Source: Xanthomonas sp. NCPPB 1128
Lineage (GTDB): Bacteria; Pseudomonadota; Gammaproteobacteria; Xanthomonadales; Xanthomonadaceae
Direction: 5' to 3'
Assembly: GCF_001043115.1 (NCBI RefSeq)
Contig: NZ_LFME01000012.1
Coordinates: 1-64,000 of the forward strand
DNA: 64,000 bases
The notes beneath the pieces were generated by a model. The model made no database searches and was not told the DNA's origin. It saw nothing but the letters and a program-made list of their open reading frames with translations. Both the position numbers and the translations under genes were made by a program. Shown one piece after another: positions 25,582 to 34,703 of the stretch; within the stretch, counting starts at the first letter, position 1; the number at the start of each line of letters is the position of its first letter.

Positions 25582-26793
25582 ATGTCCAGCTATCTCTTCA
25601 CCTCCGAGTCGGTCTCCGAAGGCCACCCGGACAAGATCGCCGATCAAATCTCCGATGCGGTGCTCGACGCGATCCTGACCCAGGACAAGCGCGCGCGCGT
25701 GGCCTGCGAAACGCTGGTCAAGACCGGCGTGGCGATCGTCGCCGGCGAGATCACCACCAGCGCCTGGATCGATCTGGAAGCGCTGACCCGCAAGGTGATC
25801 CTGGACATCGGCTACAACAGCTCCGACGTCGGCTTCGACGGCGAGACCTGCGGCGTGCTCAACCTGATCGGCAAGCAGTCGCCGGACATCAACCAGGGCG
25901 TGGACCGCAAGAAGCCGGAAGAACAGGGCGCCGGCGACCAGGGCCTGATGTTCGGCTACGCCACCCGCGAGACCGACAGCTTCATGCCGGCCGCCATCCA
26001 CCTGTCGCATCGCTTGGTCGAACAGCAGGCCAAGGTGCGCAAGAAGAAGAACTCGCCGCTGGCGTGGCTGCGCCCGGACGCCAAGAGCCAGGTCACCCTG
26101 CGCTACGAAGACGGCGTGGCGACCGCGATCGACGCGGTGGTGCTGTCCACCCAGCACGATCCGGACATCAAGCAGAAGCACCTGGTCGAAGCCGTGCGCG
26201 AGGAGATCCTCAAGCCGGTGCTGCCGGCCAAGTGGCTGCACAAGGGCACCAAGTTCCACATCAACCCGACCGGCAAGTTCGTGATCGGCGGGCCGGTGGG
26301 CGACTGCGGCCTGACCGGGCGCAAGATCATCGTCGACACCTACGGCGGCTGGGCGCGCCACGGCGGCGGCGCGTTCTCCGGCAAGGATCCGTCCAAGGTC
26401 GACCGTTCGGCCGCCTACGCCGCGCGCTACGTCGCCAAGAACGTGGTCGCCGCCGGTCTGGCCGACCGTTGCGAAGTGCAGGTCTCCTACGCCATCGGCG
26501 TGGCCGAGCCGACCTCGATCTCGGTCACCACCTTCGGCACCGGCAAGATCGCCGACGACAAGATCGAGAAGCTGATCCGCAAGCACTTCGACCTGCGTCC
26601 GTTCGGCATCATCCAGATGCTCGACCTGATCCACCCGATGTATCAGCAGACCGCCTCGTACGGCCATTTCGGCCGCACCCCGAAGGCCTTCACCTACACC
26701 GACGGCACCGGCGCCCAGCACCAGGCCACCGCGTTCTCGTGGGAGAAGACCGACCGCGCCGAGGCGCTGCGCGCGGATGCGAAGCTGAAGTAA
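25582..26793 (+). CDS. metK: S-adenosylmethionine synthetase
   Basis: The 403-residue enzyme makes SAM from methionine and ATP. It contains [17 protein letters not shown] at the N-terminus, the ATP motif [12 protein letters not shown] (about 117-128) and the P-loop-like [19 protein letters not shown] (about 259-277). Length and motifs are standard. Together with ahcY and metF in this window it accounts for part of the activated-methyl cycle. The start at 25582 is chosen because it opens the conserved N-terminus. I could not recognise a SAM riboswitch in the 200 bases upstream. Confidence 0.97.
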   Translation: MSSYLFTSESVSEGHPDKIADQISDAVLDAILTQDKRARVACETLVKTGVAIVAGEITTSAWIDLEALTRKVILDIGYNSSDVGFDGETCGVLNLIGKQSPDINQGVDRKKPEEQGAGDQGLMFGYATRETDSFMPAAIHLSHRLVEQQAKVRKKKNSPLAWLRPDAKSQVTLRYEDGVATAIDAVVLSTQHDPDIKQKHLVEAVREEILKPVLPAKWLHKGTKFHINPTGKFVIGGPVGDCGLTGRKIIVDTYGGWARHGGGAFSGKDPSKVDRSAAYAARYVAKNVVAAGLADRCEVQVSYAIGVAEPTSISVTTFGTGKIADDKIEKLIRKHFDLRPFGIIQMLDLIHPMYQQTASYGHFGRTPKAFTYTDGTGAQHQATAFSWEKTDRAEALRADAKLK

Positions 26794-26818
26794 GCCGGCC
26801 TGCCGCGCTTGCGACACG

Positions 26819-26846
26819 GAACGGGCCGCATCGCGGCCCGTTCTGC
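26819..26846 (+). terminator. Rho-independent terminator of metK
   Basis: GAACGGGCCG (26819-26828) pairs perfectly with CGGCCCGTTC (26834-26843) over a 5-base loop, 25 bases after the metK stop codon. The following TGCGTTT gives only a weak T-tract. Confidence 0.7.
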
Positions 26847-26953
26847 GTTTGGGGGATGGGTGATGGGTGGTGCTGAACCATCGACACAGACGCTGTCGCG
26901 GATGCGCCGTCTTAGGTCACCGCCTCCGTGACTGGGCGCCACGACGAACGCCT

Positions 26954-27138
26954 GTCGCGGCTGAAGCCGCTCCTACAGGATCAGCAGCGCATCGCGGTCG
27001 CCGCGAGCAAAGGACACGGCATCGCAATGCCGGGCACCCGTCATCCGTCCACGCTTCAGCACGCTGTCCGTCGTAGGAGCGGCTTTAGCCGCGACGGGCA
27101 TTCCCGGGAAGGCCTGTCGCGGCTGAAGCCGCTCCTAC
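26954..27138. repeat. cluster of three REP-like palindromes
   Basis: Three 23-base copies of the GTAGGAGCGGCTTCAGCCGC family lie at 26954-26976 (reverse), 27073-27095 (forward, with TTTAG in the middle) and 27116-27138 (reverse). The last two face each other and could fold into one long hairpin. They fill most of the gene-free gap 26794-27169 together with the metK terminator; nothing else is evident there. Confidence 0.8.
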
Positions 27139-27169
27139 GACAAGCAAAGCAAACGAGCGTCGAACCGGC

Positions 27170-28411
27170 TCAGCCGCGCCGTTGCAGCGCGGCCTGCAGC
27201 AGCGACTGGAACTGCGGCAGCGGGCACAGCCCGGTCGCGGCGTCCGTGCAGCCGGAAATCTGCAGGGTCTGCAGCAGCGGCGGATGGCGCAGGCTCAGCG
27301 GGGTCAGCGCGCGCAATTGGTCCAGCGACTGCGCCTGGTAGCGCACGCGCACATAGCGCTGGCCATTGCGCGGGTCGCGCAGCTGCTCCACCACCAGCGC
27401 GCCACCGGGGGGCGCGTCGTCGCGGCCGAAACCGGGCAGGTGGAAGTGCAGGTCGAGCAGCCCGCTGAGCGCGGCGATGTGGGTGTCGCTGGCGACCAGC
27501 ACGCTCAGCCGCGGCGCATCCGCCGCGCCAAATGTGTCCAGCAGGCGGTGCGCCAGCGGCGCGCCCGCGCGCGCGGCCATGTACTGCGGCCGCGCATAGA
27601 TCTCGAACAGCAAGGCGTGCAGTCGCGACACCGCGGCGATGCGCGCCGGCGTCGCACGCCCCCAGCCGACCTGGTCCAGCGGCATGCCCTCGGCGTATTG
27701 CAGGATGAAGACCTCCGCCGTGCCCGAGGTCAGGTCCAGCGGTCCGTGCAAGGCCAGGCTGCGCCCGTTCGCGCCCGGGGTCAGCGACGAGGGCATGTGC
27801 ACGAAGTCGCAACGCTCCGCGCAGCCAAGGATCTCCTGCATGGTCCGCAGTTCGCGCGCATACGGCGCCAGCACCGCGCCCGGGCCGCCGGTCTGGCGCT
27901 GGATCGAGGCGACCGCCGCGGCGGCATCGAAGTCCACCGCACCGGCTTCCACCGGGCGGAACAGCGGGTCGTCGCTGCCCTCGGGCTGGTGGCCGGCCTG
28001 CAGATGGCAGCCGGGCGCCAGCGTGTCGGCGAGCAACTGCGCGCTGACGATGGTGCGCTGGTCGGTGTTGGCGTAGATGCTGACCGTGCCGTCGGCGGGG
28101 CAGCCCTGCGCCGGCAGCACGCCATCGCGCTGCAGCCATTGCCGCGTGTAGTCGCCGCTGCGCTCCACCGCGGTGCGGCCATGGGCGGTGAGCAGGCTCG
28201 GCGGCGTGTCCCACACCGGCCAGGGCTGCGGCGCCAAGGCGGCGGCGGCGGCCTCGCCCGGCAGTGGCGCGCGCACGCCGTGGCGGAACAGCATCCAGAC
28301 CTTTTCCACCTGCAGCGCGGGCGCGGCCTTGGGGGCCGGCCGCGCCTGCGCGCCCAATGCGGCCACCAGCAGCACGGCCCACAGCATCCAACGCGTACCT
28401 GTTTTCATCAT
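27170..28411 (-). CDS. secreted histidine acid phosphatase (glucose-1-phosphatase/phytase-like)
   Basis: This 413-residue protein has a signal peptide (residues 1 to about 23). The branch-2 histidine phosphatase signature RHGVRAP is at 43-49 (nucleophile His44). The late motif, normally G-H-D-T/S-N, reads A-S-D-T-H (307-311): the proton-donor Asp309 is kept while the His before it is Ser. Several cysteines (for example ILGCAERCDF) suggest disulfides, as in AppA and Agp. It should release phosphate from sugar phosphates or phytate in the periplasm. Its neighbours are a PI-PLC and a TonB receptor on the same strand. ATGs at 28411, 28408 and 28423 are all possible; GGGGA precedes the first two. 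Confidence 0.85.
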   Translation of the reverse strand: MMKTGTRWMLWAVLLVAALGAQARPAPKAAPALQVEKVWMLFRHGVRAPLPGEAAAAALAPQPWPVWDTPPSLLTAHGRTAVERSGDYTRQWLQRDGVLPAQGCPADGTVSIYANTDQRTIVSAQLLADTLAPGCHLQAGHQPEGSDDPLFRPVEAGAVDFDAAAAVASIQRQTGGPGAVLAPYARELRTMQEILGCAERCDFVHMPSSLTPGANGRSLALHGPLDLTSGTAEVFILQYAEGMPLDQVGWGRATPARIAAVSRLHALLFEIYARPQYMAARAGAPLAHRLLDTFGAADAPRLSVLVASDTHIAALSGLLDLHFHLPGFGRDDAPPGGALVVEQLRDPRNGQRYVRVRYQAQSLDQLRALTPLSLRHPPLLQTLQISGCTDAATGLCPLPQFQSLLQAALQRRG

Positions 28412-28431
28412 CGTCCCCAACATGGAAAGTC

Positions 28432-29547
28432 TCACGGTGCGGTCGTGCCGCACGCGGCCGTGACCGGGTCGCAGCGCAGGCCCGTGGCGATGCCGAGCCA
28501 GTAGCCCAGCCGCTGCGGATCCGGCGCGCCGGCGTAGTAATCGGTGCTGATCCATTGCGCGCCGGCCTCCAGTGCCGCCTGCGCGCGGCGGCGGTCATGC
28601 GCGCGCGCCTCGCGGCCGTCGGCGTCGGCACGGGTGCGCACCACGAACCCCTGCGCGACCAGCGCACGGATCCGCGACGCCTGCGCCAGCGGATCCTCGA
28701 TCGACAGCACCGCCGCCTCCGGCTGGTCCGGCGCGTACCAGCCGAACATCATGCGGCCGCGCAGCGATGGATGTTCCTGCCGATACAGCGCCTCGTGCCG
28801 CGGATTGCCATCGAGCACGAACAGCAAGCGGCCACGCGCCTGCGCCACGCGCGGCCAGGCATGCGCCAGCACCGCATCGCGCAGACTCGGCGCATCGCCG
28901 CGCACGTCGTCGGGCACGATCAGGCGCGCGCGCCCGATCATCTCGACGATGTCGCGGTCCAGCGCGTCCAGATCGTGAGCATCGAAGGCGGAGCGGTGCG
29001 GCCACAGGCCCGGCACCGGATCGAAATCCACCGCATTGACCAGCACCACCAGCGGTGCATGCCGCGGATGCGCGCGCGACCAGGCGGCGAGGAGTGCCAG
29101 GCAGTCGCGGAAGCGCAGGCAGTGGCTGGCGTAGTCCAGGCCCGGCTGGTGCAGGACCTTGGCGCCCGGCGCGCGCATCCTGGCGCGGGTCGCCGCATCG
29201 GCACGCGCATACGGCGCGGCATACAGGCCGCCGTGCGGGTCGGCGGCCACGTCGAGTTCGAGTTGCCGCAGCCCCAGCGCGAGCTGGGCCTGCAGCGAAG
29301 GATGGCCATAGGCCAGTGCCGGCCATGCGGCGGCGTCGTGCGCCTGCAGGCGCTGCCGCACCTGCGCGGTCGGCACCGGTCGATAGCTGTTGTGCGAGCC
29401 GAGCAGTTGCACCTGGTCCAGGCGCAAGCCGTCGATCGGCACCGTCGCCGCTGCCGCTGCCGCGCTGGCCGCTCCCGGCAGGCCGATCAGCGCCAGCCAG
29501 ACGCACAGCAGCGCGCGGCCGACAACGCCCCACCCGCCGCGCGGCAC
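28432..29547 (-). CDS. secreted Ca2+-dependent phosphoinositide phospholipase C-like protein
   Basis: This 371-residue protein has a hydrophobic export signal (about residues 10-33). The PI-PLC TIM-barrel start LLGSHNSYRP (His52) is followed by LRQLELDVAADP (Glu97, Asp99, likely calcium ligands) and KVLHQPGLDYASHCLRF (His133), which matches the Ca2+-dependent PI-PLC family of bacteria. It would cleave phosphatidylinositol or a related phosphodiester outside the cytoplasm. The gene sits between a TonB receptor gene, 47 bases upstream, and a histidine acid phosphatase gene, 20 bases downstream, all on one strand. The GTG at 29547 is the only plausible start in frame. Confidence 0.8.
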   Translation of the reverse strand: MPRGGWGVVGRALLCVWLALIGLPGAASAAAAAATVPIDGLRLDQVQLLGSHNSYRPVPTAQVRQRLQAHDAAAWPALAYGHPSLQAQLALGLRQLELDVAADPHGGLYAAPYARADAATRARMRAPGAKVLHQPGLDYASHCLRFRDCLALLAAWSRAHPRHAPLVVLVNAVDFDPVPGLWPHRSAFDAHDLDALDRDIVEMIGRARLIVPDDVRGDAPSLRDAVLAHAWPRVAQARGRLLFVLDGNPRHEALYRQEHPSLRGRMMFGWYAPDQPEAAVLSIEDPLAQASRIRALVAQGFVVRTRADADGREARAHDRRRAQAALEAGAQWISTDYYAGAPDPQRLGYWLGIATGLRCDPVTAACGTTAP

Positions 29548-29594
29548 GAGGCCGTGCGGCGGGTGGCGACGTCCCGCGTGCGCAGGCGCCCGCT

Positions 29595-32381
29595 TCAGAA
29601 CGTGTACTTCACGTTCAGCAGCGCGGTGCGCCCGGCATCGACGATGTCGGAGATCGCGGTGCTGTTGTGGCCCACGTGCGCCCAGTAGCTCAGGCGGTTG
29701 GTGAGGTTGGCCACCGACAGGTCGGCGCGCAGGTGCGCGTTGAAGGTGTAGCCCACGTGCAGGTCCACGCGCGTGATCGGCTTGACCCACAGGTCGTCCC
29801 AGGTGGCGCCGCGGTTGTAGTAGTCGTACACCGAGACGTACTCGCCGGAGTAGTGGTAGGCCAGGTTCACCGACAGCGGGCCCTTCTCGTAGAACAGCTC
29901 GGCGTTGGCCATCAGGTCGGGCGCGTTCTGGATGCGCTCGTCGTGGAAGCCGTCCATGCCCAGGTCGACGCGGGTGGTCTGGCGGGTGAGGTTGGCGCCG
30001 ATGCCGAAGCCGTCCAGCGGTGCCGGCATACCCTGCAGGGTCTGCCGCACCGCGGCCTCGAAGCCGAGCACCTTGCCGTCGCCACCGTTCTGCGGACGCA
30101 CGTAGCGCACGTTGCCGGTGCCGGCGCTGGTGCCGGCGTTGGCCGGATCCGAGCCGCTCTCGTAGATGTAGTCGGTCAGGCGCTTGTAGTAGCCGGCCAG
30201 CATCGCGTGGCCGCCGTGGCCGTTGTCCCACTCGCCGGACAGGTCCACGTTGAGCGACTTGATCGGCTTCAGGTCCGGGTTACCCTCGGTGATGACCGTG
30301 GTGCCGTCGCTGGAGACGTCGTAGTTGGCGCCGCCGCCGAGCTGCACCAGCGCCGGCCGGGTGTAGCTGGTCCACACCGACGCGCGGTACACCGCATTGC
30401 CGGCGCCCGGGCGGTAGTTCAGGAACACGCTCGGCAGCGGCACGTCGTAGCTGGTGCGGTTGCTGCTGAAGAAGCCGGGCAGCTCGTTGCCATTGGCGTC
30501 TTCGGGCATGGTCCAGAAGGTGTTGCGGATGCTGGTGTGCTCGAAGCGCACGCCCGGGATCACTTCCAGGTCGCCGGTGCGGAACGTGGCCATCGCATAC
30601 GCCGAGGTCACCGCTTCGTCGCCGCGCATTGTCGCGCAGTTCTGGTTGTTGATCGCCAGGCTGCCGCAGGTGTCGAAGCTGGCCGCGGTCAGGTGCTGGG
30701 CGATCATCGCCTTCAGCCCGCCGTTGCTGAGCTTGACCGTCGGCCACGCGTACTTGCCGGGGTACACCGAGTCGTACTGGCCGACCACCAGGCCGGTGTC
30801 GCGCAGCAGGGTGCCGTCGGTGAACTTGCTGTTGGTCCAGTCGCGCGAGGTGAAGTCGCGGGAGCTGTCGACGTACTTCACGCCGAACTGGATGTTGCTC
30901 AGCGCGCCCTGGTCGAAGTCGTAGCGCACGTCGAACTTGGCGCCGCCCTTGGTCTGGCCGCTGTAGGACTTGGTCAACTGACCGTAGCGACGCGCATACA
31001 GGCTGCCGATGTCGCTGGCCTGGGCCTGGATCGCCGGGGTCAGCAGCGGCTTGGGGAAGCCGTCGCCGCCGTAGCCGGAGAAGGTGTTGGCGCCGCCGTA
31101 GGGGAACTGGGTGGAGGCGTACTGGTCCACGCGCGCGGAGATTTCCACGTGGTCCGGGCGATCGTTGTCGCCGTAGCTGTAGAACAGGTTCGGCGACAGC
31201 GTCCAGTTGCCCAGTTGCTTGTCGGCGCCGAACTGAAAGGTGGCCAGGTCCGCCACTTCCGGGTTGGTCTCGTACCAGTAGCGCACCGCCACGCGGTTGA
31301 TCTGCGGCTGGTACGCCCCCGTGGTGCCGATCTGCACCAGGCTCACATTGGCCGGCACCAACTGGGTGTAGCCGGTGTTCTGCTCGATCTTGGCGTAGGC
31401 GTAGGTGGCGCGCGCATACAGCTGCAGGCTCGGGTCGACGTGCCAGTCGAAGGACACGTTGCCACCGTAGCGCTTGGTGTCGCCGGCGGAGTAGCCGATG
31501 TTGGCGCCGGTGGCCATCAACAGATCCTGCGGATCGTAGCCGGGCGTCGGCTGGCCGCTGGCGTCGGTGCGCGAGAAGTAGCGCTTGTTCCAGTCGCCGC
31601 GCGAGGCGGCAGCATTGGCCACTTCGCTGTTCACGTAGTGGCGCTCGTCGTAGTACGCGCTGGTGTAGACGCCGAACTGGTTGTCGCTGCCGAACTTGGC
31701 ATGGAACTCGCCGGCTGCGCCCTTGCCCAGGCCATTGTCGCCGTAATCGCGCGCACGGCTTTCCATGCGGCCGCTGGCGGTGACGCTGCCGCCCATCGCC
31801 TCGCTGTAGTCGAAGCCGCTGGGGGTGCGGTAGTCGATGGTGCCGCCGATCGCGTCGCCGTCCATCGCCGCGGTGGAGGTCTTGTTCAACACGATGGTCT
31901 GCAGGCCCGACGGCGGCAGCAGGCTCAGCTGCACGCTGCGGCTGTAGGGCAGGCCCTGGGCGACGTTGACGCCGTTGATCAGGTTGACGTTGTACTCGGC
32001 GTTGAGGCCGCGCACCGAGGCGAACATGCCCTCGCCGCGCGCGGCGCCGTCGACGCCGCCGAAGTACGACTGCCCGGTGTTGACCACGTTCACGCCAGGC
32101 AGCAGGCCCAGCGCCTCGGCGATGTTGTGCACGGCGGTGTACTTCAGGTCCTCGGCCGACAGCACGTTGGCCGTGTTGGTCGCGGCCATCTGCATATCCG
32201 CGGCGTTGTAGCGGGTGACGGCGACGGTGATCTTGTCCAGGGTCTTGGCGCTGGCGTCGGACGCGGTGGTCTGCGTCTCCTGCGCATCCTGCGCCTGGGC
32301 CAAGGCCATCGGCGCGACACCGAGCAACGCTGCGGCGATCGCCAGTGACAGGCGTTTTTGAAGATGGATCGAGTGCGACAT
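29595..32381 (-). CDS. TonB-dependent receptor of the inositol-phosphate-like locus
   Basis: This 928-residue outer-membrane receptor has a signal peptide (MSHSIHLQKRLSLAIAAALL, cleaved after ALAQA). A TonB-box-like ITVAVTRY, a plug domain (AEDLKYTAVHNIAEALGLLPGV; FASVRGLNAEYNVNLINGV) and a large barrel ending in LLNVKYTF follow. The plug and the long loops are those of the big Xanthomonas/Caulobacter receptors used for plant-derived compounds rather than classic siderophore receptors. Its substrate is unknown. The two genes behind it, a PI-PLC and a phosphatase, suggest a phosphorylated inositol compound. A LacI-type operator-like palindrome lies 118 bases before the start. Confidence 0.88.
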   Translation of the reverse strand: MSHSIHLQKRLSLAIAAALLGVAPMALAQAQDAQETQTTASDASAKTLDKITVAVTRYNAADMQMAATNTANVLSAEDLKYTAVHNIAEALGLLPGVNVVNTGQSYFGGVDGAARGEGMFASVRGLNAEYNVNLINGVNVAQGLPYSRSVQLSLLPPSGLQTIVLNKTSTAAMDGDAIGGTIDYRTPSGFDYSEAMGGSVTASGRMESRARDYGDNGLGKGAAGEFHAKFGSDNQFGVYTSAYYDERHYVNSEVANAAASRGDWNKRYFSRTDASGQPTPGYDPQDLLMATGANIGYSAGDTKRYGGNVSFDWHVDPSLQLYARATYAYAKIEQNTGYTQLVPANVSLVQIGTTGAYQPQINRVAVRYWYETNPEVADLATFQFGADKQLGNWTLSPNLFYSYGDNDRPDHVEISARVDQYASTQFPYGGANTFSGYGGDGFPKPLLTPAIQAQASDIGSLYARRYGQLTKSYSGQTKGGAKFDVRYDFDQGALSNIQFGVKYVDSSRDFTSRDWTNSKFTDGTLLRDTGLVVGQYDSVYPGKYAWPTVKLSNGGLKAMIAQHLTAASFDTCGSLAINNQNCATMRGDEAVTSAYAMATFRTGDLEVIPGVRFEHTSIRNTFWTMPEDANGNELPGFFSSNRTSYDVPLPSVFLNYRPGAGNAVYRASVWTSYTRPALVQLGGGANYDVSSDGTTVITEGNPDLKPIKSLNVDLSGEWDNGHGGHAMLAGYYKRLTDYIYESGSDPANAGTSAGTGNVRYVRPQNGGDGKVLGFEAAVRQTLQGMPAPLDGFGIGANLTRQTTRVDLGMDGFHDERIQNAPDLMANAELFYEKGPLSVNLAYHYSGEYVSVYDYYNRGATWDDLWVKPITRVDLHVGYTFNAHLRADLSVANLTNRLSYWAHVGHNSTAISDIVDAGRTALLNVKYTF

Positions 32382-32750
32382 GAAGAATCCGAACGTAGGC
32401 GCGGCCAACGGAACGCCGCTGGCCGGGCATGGAGGGGAGAGAGGCCGTGATCGTGTTCACGGCGGCGCGCATTGTTGGCTGGCGCGGCTGCAATTTCATG
32501 ACAACGATGTCACCAGCAACCATCGGGCGACGATTCGGCGCCTTTCCTGCGCAATTCGGCACAACGGGACCATTCGCCCTGCCGTCTTGCGGCAGCGGCG
32601 CCGATGACAGCGCGACACCTTGGCCGCTTCCGTCGACGCGGCGGTCAACGCTCCCGCACGCGGTGCCTCGGACCCTGGTCGCACGAGGCGACGACGCAAC
32701 CCAGCCGGCGCTCCACAACGAACGTGCACAACTACCCGTCTCGGGCCTCG
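32382..32750. other. gene-free regulatory gap
   Basis: A 369-base stretch between the TonB receptor start and the end of the lipase-like gene holds no convincing gene. It contains the operator-like palindrome at 32499-32512 and presumably the receptor promoter; codon patterns in the short open frames look random. Confidence 0.6.
32499..32512. promoter_or_regulatory. LacI-type operator-like palindrome
   Basis: TGACAACGATGTCA has TGACA and TGTCA half-sites around a central CG, the general form of LacI-family operators (TGnnAAnCGnTnnCA-like). It lies upstream of a TonB receptor gene, a place where such repressors often act in Xanthomonas. No LacI-family gene is in the window. Confidence 0.45.
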
Positions 32751-34703
32751 TCAGTGCGGTGGCGCGGCGGCGTCCACCTGCAATTGCGCATGCAGGATGC
32801 GGCGGATCTCCAGGATCGCCTGCGGCGTCTCCTGCACGCTGTGGCCGGAGGTGATCACCAGTTCGGAGACCGCGCCCGGCAGATGCGCGCTGCGGTATGG
32901 CACCAGCCCGTCGTCGGAATCGGCCAGCGGCACCGCCGGATCGCGGCGGGCGATGATGGTGTGGTAGCGCACTGCCGACGAAATCGGCAGATCCGCCGCC
33001 GCGCGCACGAACGGATCCGTGTCGCGCAGGTTGTCGATGCTGTTGGGCACGCGCACCGGCGCGCCATCGGGGCCGTCGATCCCCTGCAGCAGGGTGTTCA
33101 AGCGATCGAGCAGCGTCACCGGCAGGCGCAGCAGGCGCCCGGCCAGGCGCCCGAGGCGCCCTTCGGCGAAGGTGGTGCCGCGCTGCGGGGCGGCGATGAA
33201 GATGGCGCGGTCCACCTCCGGCAGCGGCGCGAAGCGCAGCAGCGGCTGCAACTGCGCCAACGCCTGCGGGTCCAGTTGGCGCCGGTCGCCGCGGGCGCCG
33301 ATCAGGTCGTTCCACAGCGTGTCGCCGGCGTCGCTGATCAACAGGCGCCCGATCACCCCACCCATGCTGTGGCCGATCAGCACCATGTGCTGCGATGCCG
33401 GCGCCTGCCCATGCGGATCGAAATGGCGCAGGGTCTGCTGCAGCAGCGTCTGGATCTGCGCGCGGTTCCAGGCGATCGGCATGTTGGTCGGGTAGTAGAC
33501 CTGCCAGATCTGGTAGTGGCGGCGCAGTTGTTCGTCGCCCAGCAACTCGTTGGCGACGTTGACCCAGGCCTCCGGACTGCTGGCCAGGCCGTGCAGCATC
33601 AGGATGATGCGCCGGTCCGGATCGTACGGCTGCATCAGGTACAGATGCGGCTGGTCGATGCCATCCTCGCGGCCGAGCATGGAGCGCAGCGATTGCCGCG
33701 CGAAGCCGGCACGGGCCAGCCACAGGCCGTAGGCCGCGGTGAAGTTTGCCGCCAGCGGAAGGCGCTGGCCGTGCACCTCGACCTCGCCGTCGCGATACGG
33801 ATCGTAGGGCGCGACCACCACGCTGCGGGTGTCCAGCACCTGCGCCAGGCTGTCGCCGTCGAAGCGCAGCAGCACCGTGGTCGGCGCATACGGCATCTCG
33901 CTGAATGCCGGCGCGTGCGGGTCCGGCGCGGTCTTGGCGGCGATGGCCGCGGTCGGGTCGCCGACCTCGGCCGGCGCGATCTCCGCGACCAGCTCGGCGC
34001 CGAAACCGTCGCGCCGGTAGGTGCTGCGCAGGCCATCGAAGCGCAGCGTCGACGCCGGCAGCATCGCGTCCGGCCGCGCCACCCCGCCGGGCAGGCGGAA
34101 GCTGCCCATGTCCGCGTGCACCTGCCAGCCGGCCGTGCGCAGCATGTCGTCGTCGTGCAGTTCGCCACTCTCGCTGCCGGCACGCCAGCGCAGGAACAGT
34201 TCGCCGACCACCTGCTGCACCGCGTAGTTGTAGTAGTCGCGCACCTGCGTCTGCCGGTCCTCGAAGGCGCGCGCGCTGGCCGGGCGCTGGGTGTAGAACA
34301 GGTAGGCATAGGCGTAACGCGCTGCCTCCAGCCAGGCCTGCAGCGTCGCGTCGTCCAACGCCCTCGCCTGCCGCGGCGTGCGCGCATTGGCCGCATGCAC
34401 CCACAGCTCCGACAGGGTCGCCAGCCGCCGCTCCTGGTCCAACCCCTGCAGTGCGCGCAATTGCGTGGCGCAGGCCGTGATGTCCGCCTCGCAGGCCTTG
34501 GGATCGAGCGCGAGCACGCGCAGCGTCTCCAGGCTGGCGTCGCTGAGCTTGCCGGTGCTGAGCACGTCGCCACGCTGGGTGGCGATGTAGTCGGCAGCGC
34601 TGCGCGACTGCACACTGACCATGGCGCAGCCGCTGCCGAGCAGCAGCCCGGCAGCCAGCAGCGCGGCGCCCGCGCACCGCGCAAGACGCAAGTACCGGGT
34701 CAT
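32751..34703 (-). CDS. alpha/beta-hydrolase lipoprotein
   Basis: This 650-residue lipoprotein (lipobox LLGSGCA near residue 25) has a C-terminal alpha/beta-hydrolase domain. The oxyanion region is LMLHGLASSPEAW, the nucleophile elbow GHSMGGVIGRLL, and a late His occurs in SGHSVQETP. The N-terminal 300 residues are helical and unlike known lipases. It may be a membrane-anchored lipase, esterase or acyltransferase. Its ATG overlaps the stop of the DUF4105 gene by four bases (ATGA at 34700-34703), so it is coupled to that gene and to the TetR regulator before it. Confidence 0.82.
   Translation of the reverse strand: MTRYLRLARCAGAALLAAGLLLGSGCAMVSVQSRSAADYIATQRGDVLSTGKLSDASLETLRVLALDPKACEADITACATQLRALQGLDQERRLATLSELWVHAANARTPRQARALDDATLQAWLEAARYAYAYLFYTQRPASARAFEDRQTQVRDYYNYAVQQVVGELFLRWRAGSESGELHDDDMLRTAGWQVHADMGSFRLPGGVARPDAMLPASTLRFDGLRSTYRRDGFGAELVAEIAPAEVGDPTAAIAAKTAPDPHAPAFSEMPYAPTTVLLRFDGDSLAQVLDTRSVVVAPYDPYRDGEVEVHGQRLPLAANFTAAYGLWLARAGFARQSLRSMLGREDGIDQPHLYLMQPYDPDRRIILMLHGLASSPEAWVNVANELLGDEQLRRHYQIWQVYYPTNMPIAWNRAQIQTLLQQTLRHFDPHGQAPASQHMVLIGHSMGGVIGRLLISDAGDTLWNDLIGARGDRRQLDPQALAQLQPLLRFAPLPEVDRAIFIAAPQRGTTFAEGRLGRLAGRLLRLPVTLLDRLNTLLQGIDGPDGAPVRVPNSIDNLRDTDPFVRAAADLPISSAVRYHTIIARRDPAVPLADSDDGLVPYRSAHLPGAVSELVITSGHSVQETPQAILEIRRILHAQLQVDAAAPPH

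Noticed and set aside
26794-27169. Possible CRISPR array from the repeated 23-base words
   Set aside because: The copies alternate in orientation, are palindromic and unevenly spaced, which fits REP-like elements and not CRISPR repeats; no cas genes are present.
29055-32348. Forward open frame of 1097 codons antisense to the PI-PLC and TonB receptor genes
   Set aside because: Val/Gly/Ala/His-rich shadow of the receptor's third-position bias; no domain visible.
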